This document shows positions 32,188-38,006 of a stretch of DNA of 64,000 bases, one piece after another (positions within the stretch are counted from its first letter, which is position 1; each line of letters starts with the position of its first letter). A program made the translations under genes and the position numbers. Under the pieces are notes generated by a model, which was not told the origin of the DNA, did not search any database, and worked only from the letters and a program-made list of their open reading frames with translations. The stretch is from Streptomyces taklimakanensis (GTDB lineage: Bacteria > Actinomycetota > Actinomycetes > Streptomycetales > Streptomycetaceae), in the NCBI RefSeq assembly GCF_009709575.1, contig NZ_WIXO01000001.1:3288001-3352000 (forward strand), written 5' to 3'.

Positions 32188-32760
32188 TTACGCCTTGGGG
32201 GCGTGGTCCGTGTACTGCGCCCGGCGCCTGGCGTACTCCAGGCAGTTTTCGCAGGTGAGCGGCGCCGAGGTCTCCGTGTACTGGGCTCGCCCCATGGACG
32301 GCGCACACGCCGGGAAGACCAGGCCCTGGACGGTGAAGCTGGACTTCGTGTGGACCTTGCCGCCTCGGACGCTGACCACGCGGTCCTCGAACTTGTCTGC
32401 CTCCGCCGGGGCCGGCTCAGGCTCCTCCGCCGGAGCCGGCTCGCCCTCGTCGTCGAACCAGCGGAAGGTGTGGGCCTCGGACGTCTTCGTGTTCCGGTGG
32501 GGGCCGATCTGCCCGTGTTCCCGAGCGCACTCGTCCTTCCCGAACTTCCAGCGGTTGCCGCACGGCGCGTCGTCGAGGACCAGGCGGACGGAACGACCGT
32601 CCTTGTAGTCGATGACGTAGTCGGTGCGGGTGATGGACGACATCCTCCGAACGTTCCGCCTGCCGTCCATCATCGCGTGGTTGATCTCGGCGAGTGCCTC
32701 CTTCGCCGTGACCGTGTCCTCGGTGCCGTTCTCGACTCGGGTGTAGGTGGCGGCGTTCAT
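32188..32760 (-). CDS. Hypothetical early protein, 190 residues
   Basis: Starts MNAATYTRVENGTEDTVTAK; a beta-rich first half (TRTDYVIDYKDGRSVRLVLD), acidic Pro/Ala linker, and a C-terminal part with PLTCENCLEYARRRAQY (C-x2-C). Same GGAGGACCCC-ATG leader and same operator-promoter architecture as the 165-residue gene at 8,085. First gene behind its promoter and followed by a terminator. Not recognised. Confidence 0.6.
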   Translation of the reverse strand: MNAATYTRVENGTEDTVTAKEALAEINHAMMDGRRNVRRMSSITRTDYVIDYKDGRSVRLVLDDAPCGNRWKFGKDECAREHGQIGPHRNTKTSEAHTFRWFDDEGEPAPAEEPEPAPAEADKFEDRVVSVRGGKVHTKSSFTVQGLVFPACAPSMGRAQYTETSAPLTCENCLEYARRRAQYTDHAPKA

Positions 32761-32773
32761 GGGGTCCTCCCTG

Positions 32774-32855
32774 CGAGTAAGTGTCCCCAGTTGCTTACGT
32801 TTACGACTGTATAGGGCCTTGGAGGGTCACGCAAGTATGTGGAGACACTTGCTCG
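32774..32855 (-). promoter_or_regulatory. Promoter with paired operators
   Basis: Minus strand -35 TTGCGT (32829-32834), 17 bp, -10 TACAGT (32806-32811). Palindromes at 32831-32855 and 32774-32799; the best-conserved member of the family together with the block at 8,597. Confidence 0.75.
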
Positions 32856-32864
32856 TCTAAAGGG

Positions 32865-34247
32865 TCACGTCTGGGCCATGTCCACGAAGCGGGCATAGTG
32901 GCCTTGGAAAGCGACGGTGATGGTCGCGGTCGGGCCGTTGCGGTGCTTGGCGACGAACAGGTCGGCCTCGCCGGCGCGCGGGGACTCCTTGTCGTAGGCG
33001 TCCTCGCGGTGCAGGAGGATCACCATGTCCGCGTCCTGCTCGATCGATCCGGACTCGCGCAGGTCGGAGACCATCGGCTTCTTGTCCTGCCGCTGTTCGG
33101 GGCCGCGGTTGAGTTGGGACAGGGCGACGATCGGCACGTCGAGTTCTTTGGCGAGCAGCTTGAGGTTTCGGGAGATTTCGGAGACTTCCTGCTGGCGGCT
33201 GTCGGGCCGGCGTCCGCCTGCCTGCATGAGCTGGAGGTAGTCGATGATGACCTCGTCGAGGCCGCCGTCGCGCTTGAGGGCGAGGCAGTGGGCGCGGATC
33301 TGCTGGAGGGTGGAACAGTCGTCGTCGATGATGACGATCCGGTCGGTGGCGATGCTTGGGGCGTGCCGCTCGATGCGCAGCCAGTCGTCGTCGGTCATCT
33401 GCCCCGACTTCAGGTGGTGCAGCGCGACCTTCGCTTCGGCGGAGGCGAGTCGCATGACGAGCTCGTCGGCGCCCATCTCCAGGGAGAACACGGCGACGCG
33501 GCGGCCGGTGCGGGCGGCGGCGCGGGCGAAGTCCATGCCGAGGACGGACTTGCCCATCGCGGGGCGCCCGGCGACGACGATGAACTGTTTGGGCATCAGG
33601 CCGCGGGTGAGGGCGTCGAGGTCGGCGAAGCCAGTGGGGATGCCAGTGGGCAGGGTGCCGTCCTGGGTGGCCTGGACACGGTCCAGGAGGGGGGCGAACA
33701 GGTCGGCGGCGGTCTTCCGCTCGACGTCGGCCGGGAGGGCGCCCTCGGCGGCGTGGGTGAGGTCCCGGACGGCGGCGCCGATGGCCTCCGACGGGTCGCC
33801 CTCGGCGAGGTGCCCGCTTTGCACCGCGCGGGTTCCGGCCTCGATGAGGCTCCGCCATGCGGCCTTTTCCCGGACGCTGTCGGCGTAGTAGGCGGCGTGG
33901 GCGGCGGCGGGTACCTCGCGGACGAGGTCGTGGAGGTAGCCGGGGCCGCGGTCGCCGGTGGCCTCGCGCAGCAGTCCCCGCCGGGTGAGGTGGGCGGCGA
34001 CGAGGGGCGGGTCGATGGGGTCGCCGGCGGCGTCCATCTCGCACAGGACGCGGAAGAGGACCGTGTGGTGGGGGTAGTAGAAGGCGTTCGGGTCGAGGCC
34101 GGCGACGTCGGCGCGGGCGGCGGCGGACAGGATCATCGCGCCGAGCACGGCCTGTTCGGCGTGCAGGTCGTGTGGCGGAGTCCGGTCGAACGCGCCGGTC
34201 GTCTCGTCCGCGGGGGCGGGGGTGTGCAGGGGCAGTACGGTGGTCAC
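32865..34247 (-). CDS. dnaB: Replicative DNA helicase, DnaB family
   Basis: 460 residues. N-terminal domain residues 20-125 (LHAEQAVLGAMILSAAARAD), RecA-like ATPase with GRPAMGKS Walker A (227-234), FSLEMGADELVMRLASAEAK, Walker B IIDYLQLM, Q/R motifs LSQLNRGPEQRQDKKPMVSD LRESGS-type, and the arginine finger near KHRNGPT. Unwinds DNA at the element's origin. GTG start with GGAG 8 bases upstream. Phage-type replication module with the loader and initiator upstream; its own copy frees it from host helicase loading. Confidence 0.93.
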   Translation of the reverse strand: MTTVLPLHTPAPADETTGAFDRTPPHDLHAEQAVLGAMILSAAARADVAGLDPNAFYYPHHTVLFRVLCEMDAAGDPIDPPLVAAHLTRRGLLREATGDRGPGYLHDLVREVPAAAHAAYYADSVREKAAWRSLIEAGTRAVQSGHLAEGDPSEAIGAAVRDLTHAAEGALPADVERKTAADLFAPLLDRVQATQDGTLPTGIPTGFADLDALTRGLMPKQFIVVAGRPAMGKSVLGMDFARAAARTGRRVAVFSLEMGADELVMRLASAEAKVALHHLKSGQMTDDDWLRIERHAPSIATDRIVIIDDDCSTLQQIRAHCLALKRDGGLDEVIIDYLQLMQAGGRRPDSRQQEVSEISRNLKLLAKELDVPIVALSQLNRGPEQRQDKKPMVSDLRESGSIEQDADMVILLHREDAYDKESPRAGEADLFVAKHRNGPTATITVAFQGHYARFVDMAQT

Positions 34248-34294
34248 TGGTCGCGCTCCAGGTGTCTGCGGGGACATGCGGGGTGTGGCCGAAC

Positions 34295-34323
34295 GGGGCC
34301 GCTCCGGGCAGGGAGTCGGCCCC
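34295..34323 (-). terminator. Hairpin between dnaC- and dnaB-like genes
   Basis: GGGGCCG / CGGCCCC with 15-base loop; weak, may attenuate rather than end transcription into the helicase gene. Confidence 0.35.
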
Positions 34324-34332
34324 GCCGTCGTG

Positions 34333-35022
34333 TCAGCGGGGGCGGCGCCGGTCGGAGCCGCCAAACACGACGACGCGGCACATCTCCGACAGGCGTGAGG
34401 CGAGACGCTCCCCCAGGGCCTCGGGGTCGGCGAAGTTCGTGGTGATCAGCGTCGGCAGCAGGTCGTTGTAGCGGGTGTTGACGATCCGGTACGTGACTTC
34501 CTCCACCCACGCGCTGCCCTTGGCCGCGCCCAGGTCGTCGATGTGCAGCAGCGGCGCGGTGCTCAGTTGCCGCAGCCGCTTCTCGGTGTCGTCGGCGCCC
34601 CCTGCGGCGCGCAGCTCGCCGTACATGTCGGCGGCGTTGACCGATACCGCCGTGTACCGCTCCGGGCCGGCGGCGGCGATACGGCGCAGCGCTCCGTATG
34701 CCTGGTGGGTTTTGCCGGTTCCGGTGCCGCCGGTCAGCAGTAGCGACCGGGTGCCGGACGGGTCGGCGATCACCGCGTCCGCCCAGGCGATCACGGCTGG
34801 ATCGGTCGCCTCCGCTGTCCGGTAGCGGCGCGGGGTGATCTTCTCCCACCGGGCGAGGGCGGTCTCGGCGCGGCGGCGGCGGTGGTACTCCGGGTGGCCC
34901 GGCTCGTCCGGGTCCGCGCTTGGCTCCGAGGGCGGCGCGGGCAGGGTGGTCAGGCCGCGACCGGCGAGGATCTCACGGAGCCGGGCGGCGGTCGCCGGGT
35001 CCATGCTGTTCGTCGGGTTCAT
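34333..35022 (-). CDS. DnaC-like helicase loader (AAA+ ATPase)
   Basis: 229 residues from MNPTNSMDPATAARLREILA with GGAG 7 bases upstream. AAA+ core: GGTGTGKT Walker A (98-105), LLHIDDLGA Walker B, sensor region LITTNFADPEALGERLASRL. Loads DnaB onto single-stranded DNA opened by the initiator. Lies directly between initiator and helicase genes. It has its own operator-controlled promoter, so replication is probably repressed in the integrated state. Confidence 0.85.
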   Translation of the reverse strand: MNPTNSMDPATAARLREILAGRGLTTLPAPPSEPSADPDEPGHPEYHRRRRAETALARWEKITPRRYRTAEATDPAVIAWADAVIADPSGTRSLLLTGGTGTGKTHQAYGALRRIAAAGPERYTAVSVNAADMYGELRAAGGADDTEKRLRQLSTAPLLHIDDLGAAKGSAWVEEVTYRIVNTRYNDLLPTLITTNFADPEALGERLASRLSEMCRVVVFGGSDRRRPR

Positions 35023-35048
35023 CGGGTGACTCCAGTCGGTGTGGGCAC

Positions 35049-35079
35049 GGGGCCGCCCCTGTGGCGAGAAGGCGGCCCC
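35049..35079 (-). terminator. Leader hairpin before the loader gene
   Basis: GGGGCCGCC / GGCGGCCCC stem within the mRNA leader, a short distance after the promoter start point; could act as attenuator. Confidence 0.5.
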
Positions 35080-35080
35080 G

Positions 35081-35140
35081 GTTGCTCGGATCATAGAGGG
35101 GGCGTCGAAGGCCATGCAAGTACGCGGGGACACTTGCTCA
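35081..35140 (-). promoter_or_regulatory. Operator-controlled promoter of the loader/helicase genes
   Basis: Minus strand -35 TTGCAT (35114-35119), 18 bp, -10 TATGAT (35090-35095); palindrome at 35116-35140 overlaps the -35 and the stop codon of the initiator gene; half copy GAGCAACCGG after the -10. Confidence 0.68.
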
Positions 35141-36160
35141 CGCTGAAGCCTGCGACCAGCCGCCCCAGCCGGCGTGATAGTCCTCCGCCGGCGGACACTG
35201 CCACGGCTGGTGCCCACCCGCGCCGCCGCCCGACGGGGCGGTGTCGTCGAGCTCGTCCTCATACCGGCCCTGGTTCAGCCACGTCGTCGGATGCGGGATG
35301 TACCGCTTCTCGACCCTGCGCCGCTCCCACGCCGCTGCGTGCGCCCGCACCGCCTCCAGGAGGGCCTGCGGGGCGGCTCCCTGCCGCACAACGGCGGCAT
35401 ACGCCTTCCGCGCGGCAGGCTTGCCGACCTTCCTCGGATACGCCTGCCAGAAGTCGTCGAACCCGTCCGGCTCGTCGGGGGCGCTGTCCTTCGGCTTCCT
35501 GTGCCCGGAGGGAGGAGCGTCGTCGCCGAACATCGGCAGCGTTCCCTCGTCGCACACACTCTGCGGGGCGGGCCCCGCGGCGGGAACGTCGCCGACGGCG
35601 GGAGTGTGTGTTTCTTTCTCTTCTCTTAGTTCTTCTTCTTCCTCTTTTACCGCCGCACCGGTGCGGCCACCTCTCGCCGCATCCATGCGGCCACCTCTCG
35701 CCGCACCGGTGCGGCCACCCCTCGCCGCATCCATGCGGCCACCCTCCCGAGCGGTCCGTTCGGCTGCCCGCTCGGCGGCCCGCTGATCCCACAGATGGTG
35801 GTCGAGGAGTTCGTACTCGCTGGGCAGCATGGACCGGGGGTTGTCCGGGTCCGCCATCCGGTGTACTCGGAGCAGGCCGCGCTTCTCCAGGCGCTTGGTC
35901 GCCCGGTCGACGGTGTCAACGGATCGGCCGATGCACTTCGCAAGGCGCTTCCGGGTGGGGATGTTCTCGGGGATGCCGTCTGCGTCGAAGACGACGCTCT
36001 CCGGCGACTCGCGGGTCTGCTGGTCCACAAAGGAGGCGATGGCCGCATACAGTGCCTTGTCGACGGGGTCGACGCACCCGTCGCGAGCGAGTTCGGCGTC
36101 GAACTTCACCCAGTCCACGCGGGCGCCGCGGCGTGTTACACGCGGGAACGAGGCGCTCAC
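35138..36160 (-). CDS. Phage-type replication initiator with origin iterons in the gene
   Basis: 340 residues from a GTG with GGAGG 7 bases upstream. N-terminal winged helix (VDPVDKALYAAIASFVDQQT; TRKRLAKCIGRSVDTVDRAT; LEKRGLLRVHRMADPDN). Residues about 138-168 are four 8-residue repeats (GRMDAARG / GRTGAARG) encoded by 24-bp iterons, followed by an acidic run and the C-terminal domain FDDFWQAYPRKVGKPAARKA...HPTTWLNQGRYEDE seen in phage replication proteins. The layout matches lambda O: the protein binds repeats inside its own gene and recruits the helicase loader encoded next. Confidence 0.8.
   Translation of the reverse strand: MSASFPRVTRRGARVDWVKFDAELARDGCVDPVDKALYAAIASFVDQQTRESPESVVFDADGIPENIPTRKRLAKCIGRSVDTVDRATKRLEKRGLLRVHRMADPDNPRSMLPSEYELLDHHLWDQRAAERAAERTAREGGRMDAARGGRTGAARGGRMDAARGGRTGAAVKEEEEELREEKETHTPAVGDVPAAGPAPQSVCDEGTLPMFGDDAPPSGHRKPKDSAPDEPDGFDDFWQAYPRKVGKPAARKAYAAVVRQGAAPQALLEAVRAHAAAWERRRVEKRYIPHPTTWLNQGRYEDELDDTAPSGGGAGGHQPWQCPPAEDYHAGWGGWSQASA
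35611..35738. other. Putative replication origin: four iterons plus A/T-rich stretch
   Basis: Four palindromes at exact 24-bp period: CCGCACCGGTGCGG at 35653 and 35701, CCGCATCCATGCGG at 35677 and 35725. Immediately left, 35611-35650 is a T/C-only tract with very low GC for this DNA (a likely unwinding element). Iterons beside an A/T-rich segment inside an initiator gene is the lambdoid ori design. Confidence 0.65.
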
Positions 36161-36243
36161 CGGGTCACCTCCGCGATGACGAGTGGGGCGACACTCCTGA
36201 GGGCGTTGCGGGCCGTCGGGGTCGTTGGGGTACCATGTCGCAC
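36157..36243 (-). CDS. 28-residue leader peptide before the initiator
   Basis: GTG with GGAG 6 bases upstream: VRHGTPTTPTARNALRSVAP then LVIAEVTR, ending in TGA that overlaps the initiator GTG. A coupled micro-ORF that may set initiator translation. Coding status is uncertain because of its size. Confidence 0.4.
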   Translation of the reverse strand: MRHGTPTTPTARNALRSVAPLVIAEVTR

Positions 36244-36267
36244 AGAGAACTCCAGATCGTTCACGCG

Positions 36268-36303
36268 AACTCCCCGAGGTCTGTTGCCGCAGGTCGGGGA
36301 GTT
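36268..36303 (-). terminator. Terminator hairpin
   Basis: AACTCCCCGA / TCGGGGAGTT stem, 16-base loop, between the WhiB-like gene and the leader peptide. Confidence 0.6.
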
Positions 36304-36333
36304 TGCCGTTTTCAGGGGCTGGTCGGTGGGGTG

Positions 36334-36651
36334 TCAGGGGGTGCCGCGCACCGCGCGGGCACGCTTCCTCCGGTCGCGAGTACGGCGCCGCCACTCCTGG
36401 TGCCGTTCCTCGGGGAGCATGCCGCCGAAGACCCCGTGACGGCGGCTCTTGGTGTCGCGCTCGACGCGCAGGGCCTCCTCCAGGCACGCGGTACGCACGG
36501 GGCAGCCGGTACAGATCTGCTTCGCGGCGAGCGCGGTCGGCCCGTCGTAGTGGCGGGGGAAGAAGGTTCTCAGGTCGGCTTTCCTGCAGACTGCGAATCT
36601 CCACCACGTGGGCGGGGTGAAGGCGTTCGCCGGGTTAGACTGCTCCGGCAT
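36334..36651 (-). CDS. WhiB-family regulator
   Basis: 105 residues. Four cluster cysteines C22, C47, C50, C56 (FAVCRKADL; QICTGCPVRTAC), turn motif as GVFGG (73-77) instead of GVWGG, and a strongly basic C-terminal helix (RRRTRDRRKRARAVR) for DNA contact. Actinophage Wbl proteins such as WhiB of TM4 interfere with host Wbl function. It is transcribed just after the excisionase gene, i.e. early. Confidence 0.88.
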   Translation of the reverse strand: MPEQSNPANAFTPPTWWRFAVCRKADLRTFFPRHYDGPTALAAKQICTGCPVRTACLEEALRVERDTKSRRHGVFGGMLPEERHQEWRRRTRDRRKRARAVRGTP

Positions 36652-36713
36652 CGGATGTTCCTCCTGATGGTGGGGGGCCGGGTGGCTGGCCCGGTGTCCG
36701 GTTGGTGTTCGGC

Positions 36714-36737
36714 GGCGTCTGGGATTTCCCAGGCGCC
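36714..36737 (-). terminator. Terminator hairpin after the excisionase gene
   Basis: GGCGTCTGGGA / TCCCAGGCGCC, 11 bp with one mismatch, 2-base loop. Confidence 0.6.
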
Positions 36738-36759
36738 GTTGCCGTGTGTGGGGAAGGCG

Positions 36760-37008
36760 TCAGGCCGGCTGTCCGGTGCCGTGCTCGGTGTCGGCGTCGG
36801 ACAGTTGGCGGAGCCACGCGTCGATGTCGCGCTTGAAGTAGTGGACGGAGCGCCCGATCCTGAAGCCGCGCGGGCCGTAGCCGGTGTACCGCCAGTGGTA
36901 GATCGTCTTGATCGACTTGCCGACGAGCCGCGCGAACTGCTCGGCGGTATAGACGATCTCTGCGACCTCGTCGTCCGAGGCGATCCTGATCGGGGGCGGT
37001 GTGGGCAT
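36760..37008 (-). CDS. xis: Excisionase-like small HTH protein
   Basis: 82 residues. MerR-like/excisionase winged helix: EIVYTAEQFARLVGKSIKTI, YHWRYTGYGPRGFRIGRSVH, YFKRDIDAWLRQL. In pSAM2-type elements and tyrosine-recombinase phages such proteins (HTH_17) bend att DNA and drive excision with the integrase. It is the gene nearest to the attachment half-site. No integrase is present in the window. A generic DNA-binding role is the alternative. Confidence 0.75.
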   Translation of the reverse strand: MPTPPPIRIASDDEVAEIVYTAEQFARLVGKSIKTIYHWRYTGYGPRGFRIGRSVHYFKRDIDAWLRQLSDADTEHGTGQPA

Positions 37009-37086
37009 GTGTCCCTCCTGGGTGGGCGCGGCTGAGGAGCCGACAGAACGTCAGGAACTTTCGGCATTGCCGAGCATAGAGGGAGA

Positions 37087-37112
37087 CGAGTAGGCGTGTC
37101 CACCTACTCGCG
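37087..37112 (-). promoter_or_regulatory. Operator upstream of the excisionase-like gene
   Basis: GAGTAGG-N8-CCTACTC, the most symmetrical member of the operator family (7-bp perfect arms). A TATGCT -10-like box follows on the minus strand. Suggests repression of excision. Confidence 0.6.
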
Positions 37113-37252
37113 AAGGGGTTCGGTTGACAGAAGGGGGCGCCCGGGGCGCGCGGGGGCGACTACGGCGCGCGTTGGCGTGAGCGGGCGACACCGGTTACGC
37201 TGACAGGGTTCCTTCGGCCCTCGGGTAGTCGGTTCGGTTGTGGGTCAGCGCA

Positions 37253-37281
37253 GAGGCCGGAGTGGACGACACTCCGGCCTC
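37253..37281. terminator. Strong hairpin near the element end
   Basis: GAGGCCGGAGTG / CACTCCGGCCTC, perfect 12-bp stem, 5-base loop. No gene ends here in the window; it may insulate the element from transcription through the tRNA locus or end a short transcript. Confidence 0.55.
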
Positions 37282-37317
37282 GACTCGTTCCGGGGCGGAG
37301 GCCGCGGCGACGTCCCG

Positions 37318-37360
37318 CGCCAGCAGCTTCGCCAGCAGGCGCCAGCAATTCCGCCAGCAG
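37318..37360. repeat. Four CGCCAGCAG repeats, putative integrase/Xis arm sites
   Basis: CGCCAGCAG at 37318, 37330 and 37352 and CGCCAGCAA at 37340, spaced 12, 10 and 12 bases, i.e. about one helical turn, 97-140 bases from the tRNA core. This is the layout of arm-type binding sites beside a tyrosine-recombinase att site. The surrounding 37,009-37,456 stretch has no convincing gene. Confidence 0.5.
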
Positions 37361-37375
37361 TACAGGGAAGGTCAC

Positions 37376-37398
37376 GCAAGTGCACCCACGTTCTCGCG
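37376..37398. promoter_or_regulatory. Operator-like site next to the attachment site
   Basis: Begins GCAAGTG and ends TTCTCGCG with CCAC in the centre, matching the operator family in reverse orientation; the minus strand reads CTTGCGTGACC as in the promoter block at 32,774. No good -10 box at 17 bases. Confidence 0.4.
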
Positions 37399-37456
37399 TG
37401 CGCCTGACCTGCGGGAACAACCCACGACGACCCTCCCCGGCCCTGGTATCGGGAAT

Positions 37457-37499
37457 CTCGTAATGCGTAGGTCAAGGGTTCGATTCCCTTAGGCGGCTC
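37457..37499 (+). other. Attachment half-site: 3' part of tRNA-Thr(CGU)
   Basis: Contains the anticodon loop CTCGTAA, 3' anticodon stem TGCGT, T-arm AAGGG-TTCGATT-CCCTT and acceptor strand AGGCGGC. The 5' partner of the anticodon stem is absent (GGAAT instead of ACGCA) and no D-arm or 5' acceptor strand precedes it, so this is a truncated tRNA left by integration, not a working gene. It marks the right end of the element; an intact tRNA-Thr(CGU) is expected at the left end outside the window. Confidence 0.8.
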
Positions 37500-37528
37500 C
37501 GCCCCTCGCCAGGGGAGACGGTTCGAGC

Positions 37529-37561
37529 GGAAGACCCCCGTGATCTTCACGGGGGTCTTCC
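37529..37561 (+). terminator. Host terminator of the tRNA-Thr locus
   Basis: GGAAGACCCCCGTGA / TCACGGGGGTCTTCC, perfect 15-bp stem with a 3-base loop, 30 bases after the tRNA 3' end; probably the original tRNA terminator, now cut off from its gene. Confidence 0.75.
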
Positions 37562-37850
37562 GCGTGGGCACCGGGGACGTACCGGGGACACGGTGCGGAG
37601 GAGCCGCCCCGCGGCCTTCCGTTCGGTCTCTCGGCGGGCCTTCCCCCAGCGCGGCAGTTCGAGGGGGTCGGTGTCGAGGGTGATGTCGCGGCCCGGTCGG
37701 CCCTGGGGTGTCCTCGTACGGCTCGTGGGCGACGGCGACGATCCGCCACTGCGGCGGAGACCGAACCGGTGCCGACCCCGTGCGCGAACCGGAGCTGCGA
37801 CCCCTCCTCCACCAGGCTCAGCCGAATCCGCGCCGCGCGGTGGGCCGTTG
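37553..37850 (-). pseudogene. Possible decayed host gene
   Basis: Coding-like fragments occur in three successive minus-strand frames: RIRLSLVEEGSQLRFAHGVG, then PQWRIVAVAHEPYEDTPGP, then DITLDTDPLELPRWGKARRE running to a stop at the tRNA terminator. Together they look like one small protein broken by frameshifts. No family recognised; the rest of the 37,562-38,006 gap shows nothing else. Confidence 0.3.
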
Positions 37851-38006
37851 GCCCGCTACCGCTACCGAGGCGGCTCCGTGGAGGCCGCCGTGACGGGAGG
37901 CTCCGGAGCCGTGGGCGCCCGTGGCGACGTCGAGGCGGATACAGGCCCGGGAAGCGGATCGCACACCGGTACTAGACGGCGGGTCAACGGCGATTAGCAT
38001 CCCCGT

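Noticed and set aside
35653..35738. Mere coding low-complexity repeat
   Set aside because: The alternating 14-bp palindromes at exact 24-bp period next to an A/T-rich tract inside an initiator gene fit an origin better than a random protein repeat.
37009..37456. Possible integrase gene between the excisionase-like gene and the tRNA half
   Set aside because: No frame on either strand shows recombinase motifs; the integrase must lie outside the window if it exists.
37441..37499. Functional tRNA gene
   Set aside because: Only the 3' part is present; no D-arm, 5' acceptor strand or matching 5' anticodon stem.
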